Shown: positions 22,419-32,799 of the stretch, piece by piece
How positions within the stretch are numbered: position 1 is the stretch's first letter
Layout: every line of letters starts with the position of its first letter
NCBI GenBank assembly: GCA_018287875.1
Contig: JAGVVL010000002.1
Span: 8,432,001 to 8,496,000 of the forward strand
DNA length: 64,000 nt
Origin: Nigrospora sphaerica
Taxonomy: Eukaryota > Ascomycota > Sordariomycetes > Amphisphaeriales > Apiosporaceae
Direction of reading: 5' to 3'
Program-made: the position numbers and the translations under genes
The notes under the pieces: generated by a model
Databases searched by the model: none
What the model was told of the DNA's origin: nothing
What the model saw: the letters and a program-made list of their open reading frames with translations, nothing else

Positions 22419-24065
22419 TCAAACACCCTCCAGGCCCCCCTGTTCTTCCAATGCGGTCTGATCTGGCTCCGGGATATGGGAGACCTCGATAAGTATTTCC
22501 GTGGTCCTGCGTATGGCCATCATATTCGTGATCGGTCGACAGGGGGTGGCATGCATTGAGACCTGGGACTGGTGCCCAGATGCCGACTGGGTACCGGCCT
22601 CCATGGCGGCAGGGTGGTACAAATCCTCGTTGAATAGTGAGTCGGCGCGGCTACCGCCGGCGTGATAGGCCCGCGAAACCAGCGCAGGCTCAACCCCCGG
22701 GTGGATTGACGAAGACGCTAGAGTGGGATCCCCCGAGGTGGTGGGAATGAGCATGGAAGTGCCGGCGCGAGGGAGGCAGCGCCGTGGACGGCCCCGCGCC
22801 GAGGCCGTGGAGCCCGTATGGAAGGACGAAAAGGACAGTTTAGTCGAACTCCAGTACTTCTTGAGCATAATAGTCGCGGATGGTAAGCAGGCACATACCT
22901 CGCCGATCATGAGCTCGGCCATTCTGTCCCCCCCCCCCTCCTTACGATTAGTACGCTGTGGGACGCTTTGTGATACCACTCAGCCGAAACCAGGACCGTG
23001 CTGGTAAGAAAGTTTGGGAACGTACACGAATACATCTTGGATTACAAAATCGTACGTGAGGTCCTTAGCAGGTGCGGTTGCCAGAATCCAGTAGATGCGA
23101 AAAGAGACAGCGGCCGTGGCCAGACCACCCAGCCCCAAGACCATGCTGATTTTGAGTTTGCGCCACATGGACAGCTGGAGGGACCAAGTGAGAGGTATGG
23201 GGATGAGAAGGATGGAGAAGTCGGTGATGAGCGCCAGCGAGAGGTCGCAGAGAAAGAGGGCGTTCTGATTGAGACAGACGGCCCCCGGCACATTGCGATC
23301 CCAGTAAGCGGCGATGGGCACACACACGGCCATCTTGGCGACCTGGATCGGAATATAGCAGATGAGAAGGCCCAGCAGGAAACCGTGGATACCGCGGGCG
23401 ACCGTCCTCCGCACCGAGAACAGGCGTGCGATAAGCAGCAGCAGCGTTGTCTTGGCGAAGTAAGCCGCTGGGCAGTAGACGACGGAGCCGATGTACAGCC
23501 ACTGTGATTCAAATGCGAGCAAGAGTAAGCCTTCGCACTCCCTTCTGTTCATTCCCCGGGGCCGCATTGCAATCAAACCTCATACCTTTAGACACGCAGT
23601 GTACTGCTGCGGACTGACCTCCCAGACATGATAGCCCGCGCCATAATGCGACACTAGAGGTGTAATACGTCAGCTTGGTGTTACCAAACCTTGGCAGAAA
23701 GGAGATTTTTACTGACTTTGGGATATCGTGGCGATATAGACGATGATCAGCGCCTGGCCATTGTCATTATGCGTGATTCCGGTATCCGTAGGTATGCCGC
23801 TATATATACCCAAGCAGCGGCACAGGTCCCTGGGGGTTTTCGGTGAGCCCAAGAAAACCAGTCGCGGAAACCGGTTCTTACCATCTTCCAGCGCCATGGG
23901 CTGTCGATTCACCCGCTTGGCAATGCACCGTATGGCGAAAAATACGGTGACCAAAGATGCACACACAACTTGGCCGGCCACGTTGAGGACTCGCCTGGAT
24001 TGTACGGATAGGATCCTGTCAGATGCGGGCTCGACTTCCGGTATGACAACCGTCATGTTGTCCAT
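22419..24065 (-). CDS. PTH11-type rhodopsin-domain integral membrane protein
   Basis: Six exons (24065-23882, 23829-23810, 23753-23717, 23653-23586, 23501-23026, 22923-22419) total 1290 nt, 429 aa. This family has seven transmembrane helices and in some fungi senses surface or host cues. Helices are visible at VLNVAGQVVCASLVTVFFAI, ALIIVYIATIS, LYIGSVVYCPAAYFAKTTLLLLIA, GIHGFLLGLLICYIPIQVAK, LFLCDLSLALITDFSILLIP, ISMVLGLGGLATAAVSF and AELMIGEVCACLPSA. Family landmarks are RQPMALED after helix 1, HYGAGYHVWEV in the first outer loop, and GEVCACLPS in helix 7. The C-terminal about 150 aa is a polar cytosolic tail. Exon 2 is only 20 nt but is needed for frame. The last intron has a poly-G run next to its acceptor, an unusual context. 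Confidence 0.83.
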
Positions 24066-25809
24066 CGAGGCTGCCAGAGGAGCGTTGGGGGGCAGGGGTG
24101 TTGTCCGTTCGTTTTTGGCAGCTCAAGAAAGAGTTTCCCAAGAAGGACTCCTTCGTGTCTTCCTGGCTCCATCGGGAATTATGACCACCACGGCCGAGTT
24201 GAGGCGCGCGTAGTCAGCACGTTTCGATGGGAGGCTGGCATTCGACGCCTGCGTTGTGCTACTGGTTGTCTGCTTCCTGACCAGTCGGATCCTCTCGCAT
24301 GTTTTCCTCCGGCCCCACCGATTCGTGCCTCATGTTAGCAGCGAAATAAGATTTCGATGACAACCTTCCTCTTGAGGTCTCCGTTTCGTATGTACCAATT
24401 ACAGCAGTCACTTTTGCGGCAGCTAGCCTGAAAGGGGAAAATAAGCCACACGGCAGGCTCAAAACGTCGGCAGGCACCCTCGCCGATAGGTGAAGCTGAG
24501 TGATGACGACTGGGTGATGACGAAGGAGACCCTCCGATTCACTCAAGTATCTTGGAATGCTGACCGCGCGGTCCTTAGGCCGAGACAAACAGCGTAGTTC
24601 AGCACGTATGAAGCTTGGACTACAAACTAACGTGACGGTTGGTTGCGGGCCGGCTCGAACCCAAAGTGTCTACTAGCTCTGGCAGTTGCGTATTGATGAA
24701 TACAAACCTTTGTGATACGATAGGAGAAATGCCACACAGTCACGAAAGTAAGGATGAGAAAACCAGTTGCTAAGCACTGCTGGGTCATGTTGCGGTGCCA
24801 AGCGGTTGCTCTGTGGAGTACACCAACCTTATCACGGGCTCAAAGTGCCCGTGGTATGTCGTGTTTGAAAACAGTAAGAGCGCGGCAAGGACTCTTGGCC
24901 TCCATGCGGGGCGGCAGTAATTTCGATAGACTGGTTACCGTACGTAGGGACGACTTCGCTGGGGTATGAGCGACCCAGCAGAACGGCGGCAAAACGAATG
25001 CCCCAGTAGCTCTACTAGAGTTATGATAGAGGAGTTGTCCCAGCTGAGGCGTTTTTGTCCATACCCTCGCCAGCCTATGCCCCGGTGCTGCTTGAATAGC
25101 CGGCAACAATTCCATGCCCAGCTATATTTTCTTTTTCGTTTTTTTCCTAATCAAAACGGGCTGATGCTGTATTCTGAACACAAGCTGAGCTTGGGGGAGA
25201 CTTTCTAAATGTGGACTCCAATATCTCCCAACGGCGAGTCATGCCTGGAGCTACTTGGTATCAGATCCATCCAGGGGAAGTTTTCGTCCACGCTGCCCAA
25301 ATAGAAGAGTTTGCAGGCACGTTCGATGAAAAAAAAAAGACGATGACTATGCGCCTTGCCGAGGCCATTCAGCATTGAGAGTTCGAGTCAGTACTGCCTC
25401 GCGATTCATTGTATGGAGCAGTATCGTGCTGCCTAACTTGCTCTTTAAACAGGCCATGTTCTACTTACAATCACTTTAATTGAAAAGCAAAACTCCTAAC
25501 GTGAGTTGAACATGTTTACTAAGCATAGGTGCTTGTACTTGAATTCCTGTTTTGCCTGAGATTTAAATTCGCCGCGTTTTCGAGCAAAAAAGGTGCGTGT
25601 ACACAATTGGGCGCGTTGATGGGGATTTTCGCTTAAGCGTGGGATTAGCGTGCCGCCATCTTTCTGCCTGGCTCACCTGGGCATTCCCCCGCAACCGGCT
25701 CGGAGGATGCAGGGCTGATGTAGTCAACACCCAACATTTGCCCACGACACCCGCGCCGAGAGCCAATCCCGCCCGCGACTCGCGAGCCCGTACAAGACCC
25801 TCGCCGGCC
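24066..25809. other. Intergenic region upstream of the HET gene
   Basis: About 1.7 kb, moderately AT-richer than the genes. It contains an A10 run near 25329. No gene, tRNA or repeat could be supported. Confidence 0.45.
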
Positions 25810-27501
25810 ATGTGGCTGATCGACACTAGCACGCGCGAGCTCGTCGAGTTCGGCGACCCACCCGTGGGTGCGTACGCCATTCTGTCGCACACATGGGGGA
25901 ACGCCGTCGACGAAGTGTCATTGCAGGAGTACCGGGCGGTGGCGGCGGCGGCGACGACGATGACGCCGGCGACAACGGCGGTGGCGGCTGTGGCGGTGCA
26001 ACGAAAGCCGGGCTACGTCAAGATCGAGCAGACGTGCCGGCTCGCGCGGCAGAGCGGCCTGGCCTGGGCCTGGGTCGACACTTGCTGCATCGACAAGACT
26101 AGCAGCGCCGAGCTGTCCGAGGCCATCAACTCCATGTTCCGCTGGTACCAGGACGCCGCCATCTGCATCGCCTACCTGGCGGACCTCCCGCGCGGCGGCG
26201 TCCTGGCCGAGGACCTGGGCCGCTGCCGCTGGTTCACGCGCGGCTGGACGCTGCAGGAGCTGATCGCGCCGCGCGAGCTCGAGTTCTATGACGAGGCCTG
26301 GGCGCCTCGGGGCCGGCGGTCGGCCCTGGCGCCGCTCCTCGCGACCGTCACCGGCATCGACATCGAGGTCCTGCGCGATAGCGCGTGCCTGCCCGGCGTC
26401 CCCATCGCGCGCCGCATGTCGTGGGCCGCCACGCGCACCACAAAGCGCCTCGAGGACGCCGCCTATTGCCTGCTGGGCCTCTTCGACGTCAACATGCCCA
26501 TGATTTACGGCGAGGGGGCCAAGGCTTTCCTGCGGCTACAGGAGGAGATTGCGAAGGACAGCGGCGACCTCTCGCTCTTCGCCTGGACGGCCCACCAGGA
26601 GCAGGACTACCGCGGTCTTTTTGCCGTATCGCCGCAGGAGTTTGCGAGCGCCCGCAGACTGAAGCACCGCATCAAGGGCCTTTGCATTGAGAAGGAGTTC
26701 GTCGTCACCAACAAGGGCCTTAAGATCTTTACCACACTCGTCTCCATCGGCACCGAAGCCGTGGTGCTTCCGCTTGGCGTTTCGTACCGCGACGACTGGC
26801 AGCGGTACACGACGGATGGCTGGTTGGGCGTTTACTTAAGCAAGACACCCAACGGCTACGTACGCCACCGCCCGCACGAGCTGTACGTCGCCATGTGGTC
26901 CCGTACCATCTACGACGGGCCGCCCGTCGTCACGGTGCGCAAGACGGTCGACGCGGCCGAGAGCAAGCGGCTCGCAGGCCGTCTGTACAGGAACTCGGTG
27001 CACTTTCAGCCCCAGGCGTCGCTGTGCCGCCTCCAGCGCCTGGTCCCGGAGCACCTGTGGGACTCGTCGCGGCGCCTCTTTTTGGACCACGGCCAGGGCA
27101 TTAACGCCTACGCCGTCCTGGAGCTGTACCCCTTCGACCAGAAGCAGGCCAGCGTCCAGGCCATCGTGGCCTGCTCGACCATGACGGCGCCCGTGTGCAC
27201 CCTATGCGTCGAGGGCGACCGCGAGTGGTCGCGCGTCTCCAAATTCCTCGAGACGCGCACCGAGCACACCGACTACGTCGCCGCCGACTTCCTGCCGCGC
27301 TACTTCCCCGGCAGCTCGCTGTTGCCCAACATCGTCCGCAATTTCGAGAACCCCAGAAAGAAGGAGGCAGCTAGCGTCGTGCTGAGCATCGAGCGCTTTT
27401 ATTTCGAGGGTAGCCCCGCCTATCGATTGGATATCCAGGTCTTTCCTATTATTGATGGCGAAATCGGCCCGGCCAAGTCTTTGTCCTGGAAGGAGAAATG
27501 A
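25810..27501 (+). CDS. HET-domain (heterokaryon incompatibility) protein
   Basis: An intronless gene of 563 aa. The HET domain is complete: AYAILSHTWG at residues 21-30, then a low-complexity Ala/Thr insert (about 38-61), LARQSGLAWAWVDTCCIDK, WYQDAAICIAYLAD, CRWFTRGWTLQELIAP and RRMSWAATRTTKRLEDAAYCLLGLFDVNMPMIYGEG, followed by a C-terminal part of about 300 aa typical of single-HET proteins. HET proteins act in the cytosol to trigger cell death on non-self fusion or other danger signals. The open frame extends 5' of the chosen ATG without another ATG; MWLIDTST is the canonical family start. There is no NACHT or repeat domain. The alanine-rich insert between the first and second HET motifs is GCG-repeat-derived and probably variable. 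Confidence 0.92.
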   Translation: MWLIDTSTRELVEFGDPPVGAYAILSHTWGNAVDEVSLQEYRAVAAAATTMTPATTAVAAVAVQRKPGYVKIEQTCRLARQSGLAWAWVDTCCIDKTSSAELSEAINSMFRWYQDAAICIAYLADLPRGGVLAEDLGRCRWFTRGWTLQELIAPRELEFYDEAWAPRGRRSALAPLLATVTGIDIEVLRDSACLPGVPIARRMSWAATRTTKRLEDAAYCLLGLFDVNMPMIYGEGAKAFLRLQEEIAKDSGDLSLFAWTAHQEQDYRGLFAVSPQEFASARRLKHRIKGLCIEKEFVVTNKGLKIFTTLVSIGTEAVVLPLGVSYRDDWQRYTTDGWLGVYLSKTPNGYVRHRPHELYVAMWSRTIYDGPPVVTVRKTVDAAESKRLAGRLYRNSVHFQPQASLCRLQRLVPEHLWDSSRRLFLDHGQGINAYAVLELYPFDQKQASVQAIVACSTMTAPVCTLCVEGDREWSRVSKFLETRTEHTDYVAADFLPRYFPGSSLLPNIVRNFENPRKKEAASVVLSIERFYFEGSPAYRLDIQVFPIIDGEIGPAKSLSWKEK

Positions 27502-27691
27502 GCCGCATTCACAGGTCCTATCTCTCTGGAACCCTGATCGTCACAACGTGTACACGAGGTAATCTGGGGACCGAATGACTCCACACGATAGAAAGCCAGT
27601 GTACCGGACTTTTCGACAGGACAAGCTGCTTGTATCTCCTGGCGGCCATCATAACAACACAACATCGTATGCTCAAACCGCATCCCACCCA

Positions 27692-28450
27692 CTACTCGGC
27701 AAAAACCCTATCAAGCCCCTCCACCTCGAGCGCCTTCCGCACACCGGGCAGCGTTTCCACATTTCTGGCTATGGCCTCAAGGCGGGGGTACGGGCCGGGC
27801 AGGTGCGCCTGGAAGATGGGGTACCGGCTCCAGCGCCAGAAGAGGTAGACGTAGAAGTCGACGAGGGTCAAGCCGGGGCCGACGGCGAAGCCGGGAGCGG
27901 CGCCGTCCAGTTCGGCCTCGAGGCGCGCGAAGGCGGCGGCAATCTTCTGGCCGCCCTTGGCGACGACGCGGGCGCGCACAGCGTCGTCGCCGTCGGCTTC
28001 GGCTTCAACGTCGAGGAAGGAGGCCGGCGCATAGCCAAGCGCGAAGCCCTGCGCGTGGACGAAGGACGTGGCGTAGGCGAGCCATTGCTGCACGCGGGCG
28101 CGCGCAAGCAAGGCGTCGCCGCCCAGTAGGCCGGCCGAACCCGCGTGCCCGGCCTGCTGGGCCAGCCCCGCGAGGTAGCCGAGCACGGCGGCGTTCTGCG
28201 TGATGACGACGACGTCGCCGGCACCGACGGCCAGCGCCGGCACCTGGCCCGCCGAGTTCACGTCGCGCCTGTACGCCGCCGCATCGAAGGACCCGTCGGC
28301 CGCGTCGAAGGACCCCCCGGCCGCACCGCCCCTGTACACCAGCGGCGTGTCGTCAAAGGGCAGGTCGAGGTGGCGCAGTAGCATGTGCGGCACGAGCGAG
28401 CAGCTGCCGCTGGCGCGGTAGAGCCGCAGTTTGGGGTATTCGAAGGCCAT
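27692..28450 (-). CDS. Glutathione S-transferase-like protein
   Basis: An intronless gene of 252 aa. The N-terminal thioredoxin-like half has LYRASGSCSLVPHMLLRHLDLPFD and GQVPALAV...ITQNAAVLGYLA, where ITQ replaces the usual I(T/V)ES glutathione-binding signature. The helical C-terminal half includes VQQWLAYATSFVH, LDGAAPGFAVGPGLTLVDFYVYLFWRW and a final LEAIARNVETLPGVRKALEVEGL. Cytosolic detoxification or a thiol-transfer role is expected; substrate unknown. The start MAFEYPKLRLYRAS is chosen because it sits just ahead of the first beta strand. A short Asp/Gly/Ser insert (GGSFDAADGSFDAA) is an internal duplication. It converges on the HET gene, 190 bp apart. Confidence 0.85.
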   Translation of the reverse strand: MAFEYPKLRLYRASGSCSLVPHMLLRHLDLPFDDTPLVYRGGAAGGSFDAADGSFDAAAYRRDVNSAGQVPALAVGAGDVVVITQNAAVLGYLAGLAQQAGHAGSAGLLGGDALLARARVQQWLAYATSFVHAQGFALGYAPASFLDVEAEADGDDAVRARVVAKGGQKIAAAFARLEAELDGAAPGFAVGPGLTLVDFYVYLFWRWSRYPIFQAHLPGPYPRLEAIARNVETLPGVRKALEVEGLDRVFAE

Positions 28451-28610
28451 TTTTATTGGTCGGGGGCGGAACCGGAGGCCGTAGCAACCTAGGTGGTGTA
28501 GATATTGGGGGTGTGACTTGATTCGTAGGCTTGAACAGTTCTCTTTCGAGTGATTGCCCAGTGTCTGATGCAGCCATCGTATATCAATTGACTCTCTTCC
28601 TTCGTCGTCT

Positions 28611-28670
28611 GACAAATCAGAGTGTTCTCACTCGACGACGGACAAATCAGTGTGTTCTCACTCGACGCGA
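28611..28670. repeat. Two 30-bp direct repeats upstream of the GST-like gene
   Basis: Units 28611-28640 and 28641-28670 share GACAAATCAG then TGTTCTCACTCGACG with very few differences. A third partial CAAATCAG copy follows at 28681. They lie 160-220 bp before the GST-like ATG. Confidence 0.8.
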
Positions 28671-28715
28671 ATCCGTCTTACAAATCAGCCTGCCAGAAGC
28701 AGCTGGAGAGGCTCT

Positions 28716-28742
28716 GCTGACAAAATAGTGGGATTTGTCAGC
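28716..28742. repeat. Inverted repeat GCTGACAAA / TTTGTCAGC
   Basis: Nine-bp perfect arms are separated by nine bases. The arms share TGACAAA with the neighbouring direct repeats, so they may be part of one small repeat family or a regulatory site array. Confidence 0.6.
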
Positions 28743-29556
28743 CTGCGCCGGGTACGGGTTTCCGCACACAGAGTGTGCACATGTGTTACGGCGTGACGAG
28801 CTCTAGGGAATGGATGAAAATGATTCACTACGGTGCTACGGCGATATGGCCTCGATGCCCATGTAGATCTATCTGTGCTTTATGGGAAGCTAGCAATGCC
28901 TAACTAGGCAGACGTTTTGCTCGACTGTTGAAAGAATATTTACCTTTTCTTTTCCACACGAACCGGGACTGTCTAGATTATCGGAACCATGGCGATCTGA
29001 GTGAATTACGTGCTGTCGAAAAATGGTCCCTCTGCTCCGTGGGTGCACCTGTTGGCATGGTATCTGCCCGCTTCCTACCCCACATTGGTGCCTCAGGTAC
29101 GAGAGGTAGGTCTGGCCGTCTTGTCCCATACGGACAACGACGACGGCACCCTTGCTGCGCTCACCAGAAGCAGTCATAGGGCGGATGACGAAGATATTTC
29201 ATTCGTTCCGGCCAGCAGCGTCCATGACTGCTATCCGCCCCAGGGCTGATTCATATCATATGGCAGGCTGGCACCTAGTTTTGCCATGAACGCCGCTTCG
29301 CTTCTTGCCGTTGACGCTACTGCCGTGAAGGGCATACGGCCGGCCATCCCTGCCGTGCAGCACGGCCACCCATAATTTAAGTGTACATGCAGATAGATCT
29401 ACGGGATATCGGATGCGGGAGGGGGGCTTATTAACGTACCAGCCTATCGGTACCTGATGAACAGACCACAGAGCGCACTCTTGTACATGCCCATCTTCTC
29501 CACACAACCTCTCTTGTCTCTCTCATCGCCAGAACCGCCTGGGCCCAGTTTTCACC
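28743..29556. other. Gene-poor accessory DNA
   Basis: No coding motif is seen. The stretch has the start of a lower-GC, gene-poor zone that continues to about 40.9 kb. Confidence 0.4.
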
Positions 29557-29911
29557 ATGGTTCAACGCCCAGACCCTGCCGGCCCGACGTCTTATTCCGG
29601 TGCATCGCCCGCAAGCGACCTTTTGGGCTCCTCCCCATCCTCAAGCGGGCCCCAACTTCTCCTCTCTAGAAAGCCTCGCCAACGGCACCCCGGCCACCCC
29701 AGCCCTATTCGGCTCGGCAGCGCTAGAGGTGGCCGGGACCGTCATGGCCGCCACGACGCCCGTCCACACGCAGTCCCTGCTCCGCACCGTCATCAATTCC
29801 GAGACCTTCGGCCAGTTCCCCAGCTCAGAGGAAACCCGCCAACTTCCCAAGTCGGCGGTTCCCGCCTGGGTATTCCAGACGGGGCGGCATAGGGAAACAC
29901 GCCCGCCGTGA
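29557..29911 (+). pseudogene. Possible frameshifted gene remnant
   Basis: An ATG in good context at 29557 opens a frame (MVQRPDPAGPTSYSG...) with a Ser/Pro-rich start. Near 29645-29660 the more protein-like continuation moves to the next frame (NFSSLESLANGTPATPALFG, SLLRTVINSETFGQFPSSEE, SAVPAWVFQTGR). One inserted or lost base would join them. Family not recognised; it may be a decayed gene or chance. Confidence 0.25.
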
Positions 29912-32479
29912 CCCCGACACTTCCTCCTCACTACCCACCGCATCCACGCACTGGCACACGGCTGCGTCGAGCAATACGTCATAGCCCCGAACAAACTCGA
30001 GGTTCGTAACTTTGTTGAGCTGGGCCCGAAGCCGCCAGGCGGCGGTTAATACACGAGAAAAGTACCCAAGACAGCCACGAGCTGCTTGTGCGATTCCACG
30101 TCCCACTGGACGCACTGTTGATTAGAGTAACAGCGGGCTGGCAGGTGCTTATGGTTCATTGTCTTTGACTTTCAGCTTAAACGAGCCCGCAATATCCTTC
30201 TGGGCCAAAGAAGAGTTGCTCACATTGACATCGACTCCACTGGTTAATTTCGAGTCTCGTGTGCGAGGGTCGAGGGATGAGGCTGTCGCGGACCTCGTCG
30301 GCGCCGAAAGGGTCGGCGGCGGACGGCGGAGGAGGCTATGGCGAGCATCGACGGCGTGTCGAGGGGGGACGAAATAAACGACTCACTCCACTTAAAACAC
30401 TAAGTTGTCAGTACACAGTTACTTAACACTCAGTCGAGCCAGTCTCTACGAATTCTGTGCCTTAAAAATGACGGTGGAGACAGGTATAAGATCCAGTGCG
30501 TATCTACCGTGTTTCTGTGCGCAATATACCAATTTTGCATAATTCGAGCCATACGTTGATAGAACTCCCGAGATTTCCCATAGAAAAGCTCGCGGTTCCT
30601 CACTCGGACGAGGCCCGTGTATACTTGTCTCTGCATGACTCAAACTTACCCTTGTGACCTAGTAAGGTCTCTGTATCCGTCTACTGTCACTAAACCATCC
30701 TATTAGCAGCTATTGAGAAAAGATATAGATACCTAGCGTGTTCAGTGCGGTTCTTTCAACGTAACGGGAAGATGACTGCGGATACATAAAAGGGAACGCG
30801 AGAGGCTATTAAAGGATGTAGATTGAGTCGCTTTTTTTACCCACCCCCTACGTGTAGTGGAGAGAAGTGGAGGCGGCGAAAGGAACGGAGATTAAGACTA
30901 TTAACTGGAGCCGCGCCGGCGATCCCATAAAAGGACGTTCGCGCAAGGCCACGAACCCACGCGAGACGCCACCAACCCGCACGAGACGCTGTGAGAGTGC
31001 GATCATGCCGAGCATACTATTCTCAGCGCTTCATGCGTACCAGTCAAAATGTCGCACACCGCCTCCCCCCCTTTTCAAAATTTACCTCGTCGTTCCTCCC
31101 CCTACCCATTTTAGCCCGTCGAAAGACATTATCGATAATAAGGACGGTACACTCGATCCAAGCCTTAAAATGTGACGTAAACGACACCAACTGATTACCA
31201 CTAAGTTACTAGTAAATTGTCGCTGAGACATACTCACTAGTTTTGCTGCTTAATGGACATGAGCCCTCAACTGGATATCTGACGCCTGGATGATTCGTAT
31301 CCAGTAAGTAGGGTAACTGCTGTATCTATCTTCCGCAAACTACGGATGGTATAGCATGACGGACCAGCCACCCAGGCAAAGGAGCAAGAAAGCGGAGGGG
31401 AATGTGAAACCACCAGCATTGGCCGAGTCGGGCCTTGTCCGCATACGCACCGATGGATAGTCGAAGGGGCGGATATGCTACATGGAATAATACTACACCT
31501 GCATTTATTACCCCATAAGAATATAGAGGGAGTGTGCGGTCAGGCAGGGAGGCTATGACTGCAGCTCTGGATGCATCTATACTTGTTCTGCCTGGCACGC
31601 TTGCGGGTGCTCTACTCTGGCGTGCCAAGAGCGGTACTTGGCGAATGCTGCGGAGTATTCGAGTCGCGCAGGGCTCCCCATTGCCCAAGACTACCGGGTT
31701 CATATCCCCCGGCCGCCCAACCGCGTCACAATCTCGTGGCCCCTTCACACCGGAGTAGTATGGAACCCTGCCGGAACCATCGGCCGCCTCCGTCGCCCCG
31801 AAGAAGCCGTGTGGCTGACGCATATCGTTTTGGGCCGCTTCAAGATGTGAGTAACCGTTCGCGATGTGAAGTTACGGTCAGGCCGACAATTCACTCACGA
31901 TGCCACTCCACTTTGGACCTCGAAGACCCACCCAAGAAACTTTCTGACTAGCTGTTTTCTGGTATAACTGTGCATGCTTCGTCCGCTCTCTTAGCACATC
32001 CCCCATGACAGTACCCATGGGTGAATTTATGTCTCAACGGCTCACCTTTCGGAGAATCTCAATACATATCGGGTCACAGGTTTCGTTTTCGATGCAGGCT
32101 ACAGTTAGGCGTTTGTAAACGGTGCTTTGGAAAGCAATGGTTGGGACAGTGCGCTCTGGCCGCCATGTGACAGCAGGTAAGAATGGAGAATTTCTTGCCT
32201 GTCCTTGCTTGTGTCGATAAACGCCAAGCTCAGCCAAGTCGGGCCCGCCGACGATCGCCAGGCATGTCAAGGCGCATCTGGTCAGCTGGTCACACTAGCA
32301 CTAATTACGCCTATACTGGGTGAGTGGTGAGACTACCGGGTATAGAGAACGATAGTCGAACAAAGTTCTAGAACTGCCCCACTCTGAAACTCTAAAAACA
32401 AGAAACTGAAGCGTGTGGTTCCCCCTATTTCATTCCAAATTACAACTCTATAAGCGGTCCCCTCGCCCTCGAAACCAGT
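29912..32479. other. Gene-poor accessory DNA
   Basis: About 2.6 kb with only short, featureless open frames. A GC-rich, purine-biased patch lies at 30255-30370. I could not tie it to a named transposon. Confidence 0.4.
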
Positions 32480-32799
32480 ATGAGTCTTGTCCGATTCAAC
32501 TCTACCACCTCGACGACGACGATATCGAAAGAAAAAAAAAAGAAGTTTTCTCTCTTCTTTCTTGTTCCCTGCTCGGTGCTCGCCACAATGATACTCACGA
32601 GCGAGGGCATCGTGGAGGACCTGAACCCGCGCGGATTGGAAAGTCGCCAGATCGGAGGCTGCTGTGCGAACGGATTTAAGCCGCCATGTGCCTGCCCCTT
32701 CAAATGCACGAATGCTTGCAGCGCCGCCGTACGTTTAACACGCTCATTTATTCACTGCGCTTTCAAGGGCTAACAAACGGCCTGGTCCAGTGCTGTTAA
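32480..32799 (+). CDS. Candidate small secreted cysteine-rich protein
   Basis: Two exons, 32480-32728 and 32791-32799, with a 62-bp intron (GTACGT, branch GCTAAC, CAG) in phase 0, give 85 aa. A polar, Lys-rich N-terminus (about 22 aa) precedes a hydrophobic run FSLFFLVPCSVLATMIL that looks like a signal sequence core, then an acidic stretch ending ESRQ. A compact Cys-rich end follows (GGCCANGF, PPCACPFKCTNACSAA), completed by the tiny second exon to ...SAACC, eight Cys in about 28 residues. Without splicing the frame runs into a less plausible tail. Such size and Cys density fit fungal secreted effectors or antimicrobial-type peptides, but no family is recognised and no function is claimed. 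The long N-region weakens the signal-peptide reading. Confidence 0.42.

Noticed and set aside
24630..24680. Possible tRNA on the - strand with GGGTTCGAGCC
   Set aside because: T-arm pairing fails and no cloverleaf can be drawn.
28611..28690. CRISPR-like direct repeats
   Set aside because: Only two adjacent units without unique spacers, in a eukaryotic sequence.
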